55,718 nt of DNA from an uncultured Pelagibacteraceae bacterium (lineage in GTDB: Bacteria > Pseudomonadota > Alphaproteobacteria > Pelagibacterales > Pelagibacteraceae). Positions 35,749-44,587 of this stretch are shown in pieces (the stretch's first letter is position 1; each line of letters begins with the position of its first letter). The notes under the pieces are model-generated. The model worked only from the letters and a program-made list of their open reading frames with translations, was not told the origin of the DNA and ran no database searches. The stretch covers positions 1 to 55,718 of the forward strand of contig CABYQM010000006.1 in NCBI GenBank assembly GCA_902521075.1, written 5' to 3'. A program made the position numbers and the translations under genes.

Positions 35749-36524
35749 TACTTAAAGTTCAGGAGATTTCTCATTGAATAAAGACCTGGCTTTTTATTAA
35801 TTAGCCATTTCGCAGCTGTAATTGCTCCTTCTGAATATAAAGCTCTATCGAAAGCCTCGTGGTTTAGTTTTATAATTTCTTTACCACTTGAAAAAGTAAC
35901 TTCGTGTTCACCTATAATTTCACCTTTTCTGATTGAATTGAAGTTAATTTTTTTTCCGTAAGGAAATTTTTTCTTATTTAAGTATTTTTTTCCCATCATT
36001 TTGTAAAAGTCTTTGTTTTTTCCAACAGCAATTCCCTTTCCAAGCATTAAAGCTGTTCCAGAAGGATGATCTTTCTTGTGTTTGTGATGAACTTCAAAAA
36101 CTTTACTTAAATAATTACTTCCCAGTGATGCGGATGTGATTTCGGTCAGGTACATAAGCAAATTAATACCAAGACTCATATTTCCAGCTTTTAAAATTGA
36201 AATTTTTTTCGAAAACTTCTTTATTAAATCCTCTTCTTTTTTTGTAAAACCTGTTGTGCCAATTACTACTTTTATCTTTAATTTTGAAGCTATTTTTAAA
36301 ACTTCGAATGTACATTTTGGTATTGTAAAATCTATAATTACATTTGCTTTGCCGAGAGCTTTTTCAGTATTTAATTCAGGTCTAATCCCACTAATTTTTT
36401 TATTAATGGATCTATTTTCAGTAAGAGCAACCAACTTAGTTGACTTGTCTTTAATAGCAGATTTTATGAGCTGTTGGCCCATTCTTCCCATGCATCCAGT
36501 TATAGCTAAATTAATTTTTTTCAT
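35748..36524 (-). CDS. dapB: 4-hydroxy-tetrahydrodipicolinate reductase
   Basis: 258 residues. Dinucleotide-binding GCMGRMGQQLIKSA near residue 10, GTTGFTKKE near residue 93, and EVHHKHKKDHPSGTALMLG near residue 145 with the catalytic His pair. It acts in lysine and diaminopimelate synthesis. First gene of a minus-strand unit with nth. Divergent from the lyase-like gene across 43 bp. Confidence 0.96.
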   Translation of the reverse strand: MKKINLAITGCMGRMGQQLIKSAIKDKSTKLVALTENRSINKKISGIRPELNTEKALGKANVIIDFTIPKCTFEVLKIASKLKIKVVIGTTGFTKKEEDLIKKFSKKISILKAGNMSLGINLLMYLTEITSASLGSNYLSKVFEVHHKHKKDHPSGTALMLGKGIAVGKNKDFYKMMGKKYLNKKKFPYGKKINFNSIRKGEIIGEHEVTFSSGKEIIKLNHEAFDRALYSEGAITAAKWLINKKPGLYSMRNLLNFK

Positions 36525-36567
36525 TAATATTTATTTAATATAATATACATAACTTAAATTAATTTAA

Positions 36568-37581
36568 ATGAATTATATTATAAAAATTATTTTTTTACTT
36601 AGCATTTGTACTTCGGTTGTTGCTGAAGAAGCAATATTTCATAAAAATTTAAAAATTAAAAAAGATGATACCACTGTAAATGTTAAAGGTGGGTTTAAAA
36701 TTATAAGAGAACAATTTTACAAAAATTTTAAAAAAGAAAATAATTTGGATTATAACTTTTTAGAAGTTACAAAAAAAAATCCTAGACATGGTGATACCGC
36801 ACTTAAGTTAACTGTAGGGACAGGGTGTATTGGTTCAAAGGCAGATTGTAAAAGATCTAACTTTGAGTCTAAAAAAAGAGTCGAGGTGAGTGGAAGAAAA
36901 AACGGAAAAAAGGACGATAATGTATGGATGTCGATGTCACTTTTGATACCAAAGGACTTTAAATGGGGAGGAAGATTAACAATACAGCAATGGCATAACG
37001 ATATAGAAGTTTATGAACCAATGTTTGAGACTGATATAAAAAATTTTGTTGGACTGATAATGAAAAATGGAACCAGAAAGGGCTATTTTGTACTAGATAA
37101 GCCAAATAAGAATTGTTCTGCAGGATCAGGAGATGGTTCTACAGGAGCCAATTTCTGTATAAAATCATATCAAGAGTTTAAATTATTAAATTGGGACGAA
37201 TTATTGAGCTTTAAAGGAAAATGGATAGACATTATACACAACATCAATTTTAATTCTGATCCAGAGAAAGGTTACTTTAAAATTTGGATTAATGGTGATC
37301 TTAAAGTAGATCATAAAGGACAAACAATTTGGAAAACTCATGGAGATGTAGAAAAGTATTTTGGAAAAAATCGTTGGGATTTTAAATTCGGAATTTACAC
37401 AACTTCAAAAATGGCCTTTAAATTATATTTCGATGAAATTTGGATTAAAAGATCTTGTAAAGGTCTTAAATTAAAGCGGCTTGGTTATAAATGCAAAAAT
37501 TTATTAGATCAAGAAGGTGGTGTTAAACCTTATTTAATTAAGGATATTAGCGGCAATCCAAAATTAGCAGGTTCTTTATAA
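36568..37581 (+). CDS. Secreted polysaccharide-lyase-like protein
   Basis: 337 residues with a signal peptide (to about residue 19, SVVAEEA). The domain (about 65-290) resembles the heparinase I/glucuronan lyase jelly roll (Polysacc_lyase family): KKRVEVSG, WMSMSLLIPKDFKW, LTIQQWHND and the closing FKFGIYTTSKMAFKLYFDEIWI. Paired cysteines suggest disulfides, so it is periplasmic or outside. It may cleave acidic polysaccharide by beta-elimination, or only bind it. No other carbohydrate-degradation gene is near. A TATAAT at 36539-36544 may be its -10. Confidence 0.72.
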   Translation: MNYIIKIIFLLSICTSVVAEEAIFHKNLKIKKDDTTVNVKGGFKIIREQFYKNFKKENNLDYNFLEVTKKNPRHGDTALKLTVGTGCIGSKADCKRSNFESKKRVEVSGRKNGKKDDNVWMSMSLLIPKDFKWGGRLTIQQWHNDIEVYEPMFETDIKNFVGLIMKNGTRKGYFVLDKPNKNCSAGSGDGSTGANFCIKSYQEFKLLNWDELLSFKGKWIDIIHNINFNSDPEKGYFKIWINGDLKVDHKGQTIWKTHGDVEKYFGKNRWDFKFGIYTTSKMAFKLYFDEIWIKRSCKGLKLKRLGYKCKNLLDQEGGVKPYLIKDISGNPKLAGSL

Positions 37582-37587
37582 TTTTGA

Positions 37588-38712
37588 TTAATTTTTCCAG
37601 AAACTTTTAGCTTTTTGAAAGAATTTCTTAATACTTGGATTAGATTTATCATTTTCAATTTCTCTAAACTTTTCTAGTAGTTCTTTTTGTTCTTTATTTA
37701 GAGATATTGGGACTTCGGTATTTACTTGAACATAAAGGTCTCCAAAATCATTACCCCTCATGTAAGGCATGCCTTTTCCTCTTAATCTAAATTGTTTTCC
37801 AGTTTGAGTTCCTGCTGGAATTTTTATTTTAGCTTTACCACCGTCAATGGTTGGAATTTCAATTGAAGTACCTAGTGCAGCATCTGCTATAGAGACTGGA
37901 CATTCAAAAAATAAGTTTTCATCTGATCTTTTAAATAAATCATGAGAGTGAACATTAATAAATAAATATAAATCACCACTACCACCACCTCTTGATCCTG
38001 CTTCACCTTTGCCAGAAAGTCTTATTCTTGTTCCATCATCTACACCTTTTGGAATCGTTACTGATAATCTTTTAGATGCTTGTTTTTTACCTTGCCCATT
38101 ACAACTTGAGCAAGGATGAGTAATTTCTTCTCCTGCACCTGCACACTGAGGACAGGTTTGTTGGACTGTGAAAAAACCTTGGCTTGATCTCACTTGACCA
38201 TGACCACCACACATTGAGCATACTCCTGCTTGATGTCCAGGTTCTGAACCTGACCCACTACAAGTGTCACATTTTTCAGATGTAGAGAATTTTATATCTT
38301 GTTTTTTACCAGAAAAAGCTTCCTCTAATGATATAGATAAATCATATCTTAGATCTGAGCCTCTATTATTTGATCTTCTTGATCTACGGCTCCCACCAAA
38401 ACCCTCTCCAAAAAAGTCTTCAAAAATGTCTGAGAAATGATTTGAAAAATCAAAATTTCCAAATCCTCCTCTTCCACCTCCTCCATTCTCAAAAGCTGCA
38501 TGACCAAAGTTATCATAATTTTGTTTTCTTTCGGAATTAGAAAGTACATGATAGGCTTCAGATGCCTCTTTAAATTTTTCTTCAGCACCTTTGTCACCTT
38601 TATTTTTATCTGGATGATATTTAACTGCGAGTTTTCTATAAGCTGATTTTATTTGATCTGCGGAAGCACCTTTGTTTACACCCAAAACTTCATAATAATC
38701 TCTTTTTGCCAT
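37588..38712 (-). CDS. dnaJ: Chaperone DnaJ
   Basis: 374 residues. J-domain with HPD (YHPDKNKGD near residue 33), Gly/Phe-rich stretch from about 75 to 120 ([23 protein letters not shown]), four CxxCxGxG zinc repeats ([32 protein letters not shown]), and C-terminal substrate domains. It brings substrates to DnaK and stimulates its ATPase. 28 bp after dnaK, same strand, so probably co-transcribed. Confidence 0.97.
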   Translation of the reverse strand: MAKRDYYEVLGVNKGASADQIKSAYRKLAVKYHPDKNKGDKGAEEKFKEASEAYHVLSNSERKQNYDNFGHAAFENGGGGRGGFGNFDFSNHFSDIFEDFFGEGFGGSRRSRRSNNRGSDLRYDLSISLEEAFSGKKQDIKFSTSEKCDTCSGSGSEPGHQAGVCSMCGGHGQVRSSQGFFTVQQTCPQCAGAGEEITHPCSSCNGQGKKQASKRLSVTIPKGVDDGTRIRLSGKGEAGSRGGGSGDLYLFINVHSHDLFKRSDENLFFECPVSIADAALGTSIEIPTIDGGKAKIKIPAGTQTGKQFRLRGKGMPYMRGNDFGDLYVQVNTEVPISLNKEQKELLEKFREIENDKSNPSIKKFFQKAKSFWKN

Positions 38713-38740
38713 AACATGTTATAGACAAACAGTTGTTTTG

Positions 38741-40663
38741 TTAGGCGCTTTTTTCTTTGTTCTCGTCTTTTACTTCTTCAAAATCTGCATCAACAACGTT
38801 ATCGTCTTTCGTATCTTCTTTCTTTGCGTCTTTTGGAGCATCGTCAGGTTTTGCACTTTGTTGAGACTTATAGATTGCTTCACCTAATTTCATAGATGCT
38901 TGAACTAAATCTTGTGTTTTCTTTTTAATTTCTTCAACATCAGTTCCTTTAAGTGCATTTCTTAGATTTGCTGATGAATCTTCAATAGCCTTTTTGTCTG
39001 CGTCAGAAACCTTACTTCCGTGCTCTTTAAGATTCTTTTCGGTTGAGTGTATTAATGTATCTGCTTGATTTCTTGCATCTACTGCTTCTCTTTTCTTCTT
39101 GTCTTCTTCTTTGTTAGACTCAGCATCTTTTACCATTTGATTAATTTCTTCATCGCTCAATCCGCCAGATGCTTGAATTTGAATTTTTTGCTCTTTTCCA
39201 GTTCCTTTGTCTTTGGCTGAGACATTTACAATACCATTTGCGTCTATATCAAATGTCACTTCAATTTGAGGAACTCCTCTTGGTGCAGGAGCTATTCCAA
39301 CTAACTCAAAGTTTCCTAATACTTTATTATCTGAAGCCATCTCTCTTTCACCTTGAAGAACTCTAATTGATACTGCTGGTTGATTATCTTCTGCAGTAGA
39401 AAACACTTGGCTTTTTTTGGTTGGAATTGTTGTATTTTTATCAATCAATTTTGTTGATACACCCCCCAATGTTTCTATTCCTAAAGATAAAGGAGTTACA
39501 TCTAAAAGTAACACATCTTTTACATCACCTTGTAACACACCTGCTTGAATTGCAGCGCCCATAGCAACAACTTCATCAGGATTTACAGATTTGTTAGGAT
39601 CTTTCCCAAAGAAATTTTTTACTTCTTCTATAACTTTTGGCATTCTTGTCATACCACCAACTAGTACTATTTCATCTACTTCGCTTGCAGATAAGCCTGC
39701 ATCTTTTAGAGCAGTTTTGCATGGTGGAATTGTTCTTGAAATTAAATCTTCGACTAATGCCTCTAATTTAGCTCTAGTCATTTTCAAGTTTATATGTTTT
39801 GGTCCAGTTTTATCAGCGGTAATAAATGGAAGATTTATCTCAGTTTGTGTTGCAGATGATAATTCTATTTTTGCTTTTTCTGCTGCTTCTTTTAATCTCT
39901 GCAAAGCTAGTTTATCTGATTTTAAATCGATACCATTTTCTTTTTTAAATTCCGAAAGTAAGTAATCAACTATTGCATTATCAAAATCTTCTCCACCTAA
40001 AAATGTATCACCATTGGTTGACTTAACTTCGAATACACCATCACCTAATTCAAGTATCGAAACATCAAATGTTCCTCCTCCTAGATCATAGACTGCTATT
40101 TTTTTATTTGCTTTTTTATCTAAACCATATGCAAGAGATGCTGCTGTTGGCTCATTTATAATTCTTAAAACTTCAAGGCCAGCTATTTTACCTGCATCTT
40201 TAGTAGCTTGTCTTTGAGCATCATTAAAATATGCTGGAACGGTAATAACTGCTTGTTTCACCTCAGAACCTAAATATTTCTCTGCTGTCTCTTTCATTTT
40301 TTGAAGTGTGAAAGCCGATATTTGTGATGGAGAATATTTTTGACCTTTTGCCTCAATCCACGCGTCACCTTTATCTGAATTAACTATTTTAAAAGGTGCA
40401 GTCTCTACATCTTTTTTTACTGTTGGATCATCAAAATTTCTCCCAATTAATCTTTTAACTGCAAATATTGTATTTTCAGGATTTGTAACAGCTTGTCTTT
40501 TTGCTGGTTGACCTATTAATTTTTCACCTTCATCTGTAAACGCGACAACAGAAGGTGTTGTTCTTGCTCCTTCTGCATTTTCTAAAACCTTTGCTTGTGT
40601 TCCCTCCATAACAGCTACACAAGAATTGGTTGTTCCTAAATCTATACCTATTACTTTGCTCAT
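38741..40663 (-). CDS. dnaK: Chaperone DnaK (Hsp70)
   Basis: 640 residues. [17 protein letters not shown] at the N-terminus, the hinge [13 protein letters not shown] near residue 196, [11 protein letters not shown] near residue 335, the linker [15 protein letters not shown] near residue 388 and a charged C-terminal tail. ATP-dependent folding chaperone. Preceded by an RpoH-like promoter in the 61-bp gap after grpE. Confidence 0.98.
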   Translation of the reverse strand: MSKVIGIDLGTTNSCVAVMEGTQAKVLENAEGARTTPSVVAFTDEGEKLIGQPAKRQAVTNPENTIFAVKRLIGRNFDDPTVKKDVETAPFKIVNSDKGDAWIEAKGQKYSPSQISAFTLQKMKETAEKYLGSEVKQAVITVPAYFNDAQRQATKDAGKIAGLEVLRIINEPTAASLAYGLDKKANKKIAVYDLGGGTFDVSILELGDGVFEVKSTNGDTFLGGEDFDNAIVDYLLSEFKKENGIDLKSDKLALQRLKEAAEKAKIELSSATQTEINLPFITADKTGPKHINLKMTRAKLEALVEDLISRTIPPCKTALKDAGLSASEVDEIVLVGGMTRMPKVIEEVKNFFGKDPNKSVNPDEVVAMGAAIQAGVLQGDVKDVLLLDVTPLSLGIETLGGVSTKLIDKNTTIPTKKSQVFSTAEDNQPAVSIRVLQGEREMASDNKVLGNFELVGIAPAPRGVPQIEVTFDIDANGIVNVSAKDKGTGKEQKIQIQASGGLSDEEINQMVKDAESNKEEDKKKREAVDARNQADTLIHSTEKNLKEHGSKVSDADKKAIEDSSANLRNALKGTDVEEIKKKTQDLVQASMKLGEAIYKSQQSAKPDDAPKDAKKEDTKDDNVVDADFEEVKDENKEKSA

Positions 40664-40681
40664 AATTAATCCTATTTGATG

Positions 40682-40712
40682 CTCATATAAGTGCTAATTT
40701 TACAACTACAAC
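40682..40712 (-). promoter_or_regulatory. Heat-shock (RpoH-type) promoter for dnaK
   Basis: On the minus strand GTTG (40709-40712), 17 bases, then CTTATATGAG (40682-40691). The -10 fits the alphaproteobacterial heat-shock pattern CYTATnTnnG exactly and the -35 CTTG with one change. It lies 19 bases upstream of the dnaK ATG. Confidence 0.55.
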
Positions 40713-40724
40713 CATTATAAATAA

Positions 40725-41363
40725 TTAATTTTTTACCTCTTTTTCGTTATTTTCTTGGTTTTTTTGATTAATTTGTTTCTCTTCATCTTTTTTTTTAGAT
40801 ACAGCTACCAACGACGGTCTCAGCAATCTATCCTTCATCATAAAACCTTTTTGAATTTCTTGAACAATTGTTCCTTGATCTTTGGTATCATCTTCAACTT
40901 CCATCATGGCCTGATGTAAATTTGGATCAAGCTTTTCATTAATTGCTTTAATTGGTTCAATATTATTTTTTTTAAATATTGAAATCATATCTTTATTAAT
41001 AATATTAATATGCTCTATCAATTTCTTTAATGTGTCTTTATCTTTTATAGTCTCATCATTTTCCAGTGTTTGTTTTGATCTTTCTAAATTATCTAAAAGA
41101 TTAAGAGCTTCTCTTGCAAATGAAAAACCGCCATATTCAAAAGCTTCTTCTTTCTCTTTTTCAAATCTTCTCCTCTGGTTTTCCATTTCAGCAAATGTTC
41201 TAGTAATTTTATCTTTGAGGTTTGCAATTTCATCTTCAGGTGAAAGGTGCTCTTCTTCGGCTTTTTTTTCAGTTTCTTCTGGAGCCTGTTTATCAATATT
41301 TATCTCTGAGTTTTCGTCTTTTAAATTTTGATCCTCTTTGTTTTGTGATTCTTCTTTTTCCAT
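40725..41363 (-). CDS. grpE: Nucleotide exchange factor GrpE
   Basis: 212 residues. A charged, Glu/Lys-rich N-terminal tail and long coiled coil (about 40-110) precede the compact domain with NIEPIKAINEKLDPNLHQAMMEVED near residue 140 and IVQEIQKGFMMKDRLLRPSLVAVSK, typical of GrpE. It releases ADP from DnaK. First gene of the grpE-dnaK-dnaJ run; has its own heat-shock-like promoter. Divergent from rdgB across 36 bp. Confidence 0.96.
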   Translation of the reverse strand: MEKEESQNKEDQNLKDENSEINIDKQAPEETEKKAEEEHLSPEDEIANLKDKITRTFAEMENQRRRFEKEKEEAFEYGGFSFAREALNLLDNLERSKQTLENDETIKDKDTLKKLIEHINIINKDMISIFKKNNIEPIKAINEKLDPNLHQAMMEVEDDTKDQGTIVQEIQKGFMMKDRLLRPSLVAVSKKKDEEKQINQKNQENNEKEVKN

Positions 41364-41368
41364 TAGAG

Positions 41369-41399
41369 TCTATATGGTAAGAAATTCGTGAAATTCTAG
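41369..41399 (-). promoter_or_regulatory. Heat-shock (RpoH-type) promoter for grpE
   Basis: Minus strand: CTAGAA (41394-41399), then CCATATA inside 41369-41378, close to CTTGAA and CCATnTA. The spacing equals that of the hslV candidate. The -35 directly abuts the rdgB start codon on the other strand and the -10 ends five bases before the grpE ATG. Confidence 0.45.
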
Positions 41400-42002
41400 A
41401 TGTTAAAAAAAAAAAATAAAGAAATCGTAATAGGGTCAAATAACGAGGGAAAAATAAAAGAAATTAAAGATTTACTGCCCAAATATTACAACATTACCTC
41501 TCCGAAAGACTATGGCCTCAATAGCCCTAAAGAAAATGGAAATACTTTCCTAAAAAATTCTTTGATTAAAGCGAAGTACTTTTCAAAAAAAACAAAAAAA
41601 ATTTGTATTGCAGATGATTCCGGTCTTGAAATTGAATTGCTAAATAATCAACCAGGAATTTATTCAGCAAGATGGGGTGGAAAAAGAGGTGATTTTAATT
41701 TGGCAATATCCAAAGTATATAAAGAGTTATCTAAGGTAGATAAAAACTGGAAGTCAAAAAGGATTAAAGCAAGATTTATTTGCGCATTAACTATTTATGG
41801 ATTAAAAAAAAATCCGATCCAATCTTTAGGGATTATTAGTGGTAGAATTTCTAAAAAAAAAATTGGAAATAGAGGTTTTGGCTATGATCCAATTTTTATT
41901 CCTGAAAATAAAAGATTAACATTTGGTCAGATGAGTCAAAAGTTAAAATTTAAAAATGATCACCGAGCAAAAGCTTTTAAAAAAATTAAAAAATTTCTAT
42001 AA
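41400..42002 (+). CDS. rdgB: RdgB/HAM1 family non-canonical purine NTP pyrophosphatase
   Basis: 200 residues. IVIGSNNEGKIKEIKDLL near residue 9, ADDSGLEIELLNNQPGIYSARW near residue 70, and GFGYDPIFIPE near residue 160 are family signatures. It hydrolyses ITP, dITP and XTP to keep them out of DNA and RNA. Overlaps the end of the convergent LpoA-like gene by 17 bases. Confidence 0.96.
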   Translation: MLKKKNKEIVIGSNNEGKIKEIKDLLPKYYNITSPKDYGLNSPKENGNTFLKNSLIKAKYFSKKTKKICIADDSGLEIELLNNQPGIYSARWGGKRGDFNLAISKVYKELSKVDKNWKSKRIKARFICALTIYGLKKNPIQSLGIISGRISKKKIGNRGFGYDPIFIPENKRLTFGQMSQKLKFKNDHRAKAFKKIKKFL

Positions 42003-43143
42003 AATTTTCCCCTTGAATTTTATAAAAGTTTAATTGATGTGTGATTGTTTTTTTATCTATTTCAAAAATGCCTATTTTTCCTCTAAACTTATTTTTTTCA
42101 ATAAATAAATTTTCATTAGTCTTAAAATTATTATTTATTAATAAGTAATACACTAATCCTATTAGGTCATAACTTAAAAAAGAAATTTGATTAGGTTTAT
42201 TATTGAAGTTTTGAATGTACTCTTTTTCAAATATTTCAAAATTATCTTTGTTTATTGATGGGAAGTATATTGGATGCAATGAAGTTTCCTTCAGAAGACT
42301 TTGATCAAACCATTGGTTCAACGTAATATATTTTATTCTTTCTGAAGATATATCGGTATATAATAATGAAGTAGCAACACTTTTTAGACTTTCACCAAAA
42401 TCACCAATTATTACTGAGTCAAAATTAATGAAACCTAAAGTATCTTTTTTTTTTAATTCATCAATTTTTTTCTTTTTATTAAAAGTATTTGATTTCTCTA
42501 TTCTTTTAATTTCATCTTCTAAGTTTTGTTTTCTTTGTTGATATCTTGTTAAATCTTCTATTTGCTTTGTTAATAATGTTGGGTCTTTGGTATAAATAAA
42601 TTTTTCTTTTAATATTAAATTAGATTTATTAATAGCCTCTTCAATTTCTCTTTTATAACCTGTTTCAGGAATTAAAAAAATTGTATTATTTAAATTTTTT
42701 TCACTTAAATATTTTTTAATTGTATTTATTTGTGATATTGCATTTACTCCTGCTGAAATTACATTTTTTGGATTATTTCTAATTTTGTTTGTAAAAGATA
42801 AGAATGTTACCTCACTTAACTCCTCTAAATATTTATTACTCTCATTGAACACTGGTCCAATAATTATGTTTACTCCATTCTTGTAGAGCTCATTTGATAC
42901 TTTCAATGCATCTATTGGGTTTGCTTTAGTGTCTTTAGGAATTACTGTTAATCTGTCATCATTAATTTTATTTAGTGCCATTCTTGTAGATTTAAGAATT
43001 GAATTACCAATATATGAATATTCACCAGATAAAGGCACAATTAAACCTATTTTAATTTTCTCATCTGAAATTGCTTTAATATGTGAGGAAACGATTATAA
43101 GAAAAACTTTTAAAACTATGATATATAATTTTCTCATTTTCAT
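41986..43143 (-). CDS. LpoA-like penicillin-binding protein activator (periplasmic-binding fold)
   Basis: 385 residues with an N-terminal signal (KLYIIVLKVFLIIVSSHIKA) and a type I periplasmic-binding fold (KIGLIVPLSGEYSYIGNSILKSTRMALNKI), as in branched-chain amino acid receptors and LpoA. A lysine/glutamate-rich coiled insert lies near residue 185-220. Context favours LpoA: it is divergent from rsmI, followed by a BON lipoprotein, as in E. coli (lpoA/rsmI...dolP). No lipobox cysteine is seen, unlike E. coli LpoA. Only 3 bp separate it from the rsmI start. Confidence 0.78.
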   Translation of the reverse strand: MKMRKLYIIVLKVFLIIVSSHIKAISDEKIKIGLIVPLSGEYSYIGNSILKSTRMALNKINDDRLTVIPKDTKANPIDALKVSNELYKNGVNIIIGPVFNESNKYLEELSEVTFLSFTNKIRNNPKNVISAGVNAISQINTIKKYLSEKNLNNTIFLIPETGYKREIEEAINKSNLILKEKFIYTKDPTLLTKQIEDLTRYQQRKQNLEDEIKRIEKSNTFNKKKKIDELKKKDTLGFINFDSVIIGDFGESLKSVATSLLYTDISSERIKYITLNQWFDQSLLKETSLHPIYFPSINKDNFEIFEKEYIQNFNNKPNQISFLSYDLIGLVYYLLINNNFKTNENLFIEKNKFRGKIGIFEIDKKTITHQLNFYKIQGENFIEIF

Positions 43144-43146
43144 TAA

Positions 43147-44004
43147 ATGTACAATTTTGAATTAAATGATATTTTAAAACCTGGGCTATATTGTGTTTCT
43201 ACGCCGATAGGAAATTTAGGTGATATTACTTTTAGGGCTATATACATACTTAATAAATCGGATTTAATTTTGTCAGAAGACACAAGAGTTTCAAGTAAAC
43301 TATTATCTAGGTTTAATATAAACACAAAGTTACTATCTAATCATAAATTTAATGAAAAAAAAAATATCAAATATGTATTAAATTTATTAAAAGAAAATAA
43401 AATAATTTCTATCATTTCAGATGCAGGTACTCCAACAATTTCAGATCCTGGTGGAGTTTTAATAAACGAATGCATCAAAAGTAAAATCGATATATTTCCA
43501 GTTCCAGGATCTTCTGCTGTTGCTGCGGCTATTTCTATAAGTGGCTTTTCAAACAATTTCTTTTTTTGTGGGTTTTTGCCTGATAAAAAGATACAAATTG
43601 ATCAACTCTTTCAAAAGATTTCTAATTTAAATTGCTCATTTGTTTTTTTTATTGCACCCAAAAAAATAAAAAAAATAATAGCTCAAATACAAAAATACTT
43701 TAATGATAGAGATATTTTAATTACTAGAGAAATGACAAAATTGCATGAGGAATACATTAGAGAAAAAGTAAAAGATCTTAATAATGTTAATATTTCTGAA
43801 AAAGGTGAAATGACTGTTATTATATCAGAAAATCAAAATTTACAAAATAGGTTACAAGTAATCGAAGAATCAGTTAAAAAAAAAATTATTAAACTTTTAA
43901 AAAAAATGTCAATTAAAGATATAACTTTAAAAATAAGTAAAGAAAATAATATATCAAAAAAAATAATTTATGATTTTTGTCTGAAAAAAAAAAATGAAAT
44001 CTAA
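43147..44004 (+). CDS. rsmI: 16S rRNA (cytidine1402-2'-O)-methyltransferase
   Basis: 285 residues. GLYCVSTPIGNLGDITFRA near residue 14, LSEDTRVSSKLL near residue 42 and ISDAGTPTISDPGG near residue 90 are the SAM-binding signatures of the tetrapyrrole-methylase-fold RsmI. It methylates the ribose of C1402 in 16S rRNA. Overlaps the BON lipoprotein gene by 11 bases. Confidence 0.96.
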   Translation: MYNFELNDILKPGLYCVSTPIGNLGDITFRAIYILNKSDLILSEDTRVSSKLLSRFNINTKLLSNHKFNEKKNIKYVLNLLKENKIISIISDAGTPTISDPGGVLINECIKSKIDIFPVPGSSAVAAAISISGFSNNFFFCGFLPDKKIQIDQLFQKISNLNCSFVFFIAPKKIKKIIAQIQKYFNDRDILITREMTKLHEEYIREKVKDLNNVNISEKGEMTVIISENQNLQNRLQVIEESVKKKIIKLLKKMSIKDITLKISKENNISKKIIYDFCLKKKNEI

Positions 44005-44587
44005 AAACTTTATACTAATAATAATTTTTATATTAATCTCAGGGTGCGTTGGGTATTCATCCACCGGTGTTTTGGGAACAGGAGTTTCAGTTGCTATGGA
44101 TCCAAGGACTATAGGAACACAAATTGATGACTCATTAATGCAAAAAAATTTAAGAACAAAATTAATATTGATGAATAAAGGTTACTTACTTAAAGTAAAG
44201 ACCAAAGTATTGGATGGTCGAATTTTCATAACAGGTAAAGTAGATACTGTAGAAGAAAAATTAAAAATTACTAAGCTAGGTTGGGAAATAAAAGGTGCAA
44301 GATCAGTAAAAAATGATCTAAAAATTAAAGAGGAGTTTAACTTTAAACAGACCGCAAAAGATGTGCTTATAACATCACAACTAAGAACTGCTCTAATAAC
44401 AAATAAGAAAATTGCGTCTGCAAATTATGACATCGATACATATAAAAAGATTATTTATATTTATGGTATTTCGCAAAATGAGGATGAAAGAGCAGAAGTA
44501 ATAAATGAAGCCAAGCAAGTTCTTGATGTTGAAGACGTCGTTACGAGTATATTTTTAGTAGAGGATTTGAGGGTAATAAAAAACTAG
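43994..44587 (+). CDS. BON-domain lipoprotein (DolP/YraP-like)
   Basis: 197 residues. Lipoprotein signal IIFILISGC with Cys at residue 17, then two BON domains (about 45-115 and 120-195), each with the pattern LRTKLI...VKTKVLDGRIFITGKVDT and LRTALIT...YKKIIYIYGIS. DolP-type proteins guard outer-membrane integrity and interact with anionic lipids. Downstream of rsmI as in E. coli, but the intervening yraN and diaA genes are absent. Stop interlocks by 4 bases with maeB. Confidence 0.88.
   Translation: MKSKNFILIIIFILISGCVGYSSTGVLGTGVSVAMDPRTIGTQIDDSLMQKNLRTKLILMNKGYLLKVKTKVLDGRIFITGKVDTVEEKLKITKLGWEIKGARSVKNDLKIKEEFNFKQTAKDVLITSQLRTALITNKKIASANYDIDTYKKIIYIYGISQNEDERAEVINEAKQVLDVEDVVTSIFLVEDLRVIKN

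Noticed and set aside
38711..38722. 12-bp palindrome ATAACATGTTAT at the dnaJ start
   Set aside because: Overlaps the start codon and is short; probably chance in AT-rich DNA.
39591..39965. 124-codon open frame antisense to dnaK
   Set aside because: Antisense shadow; dnaK is certain in the other frame.
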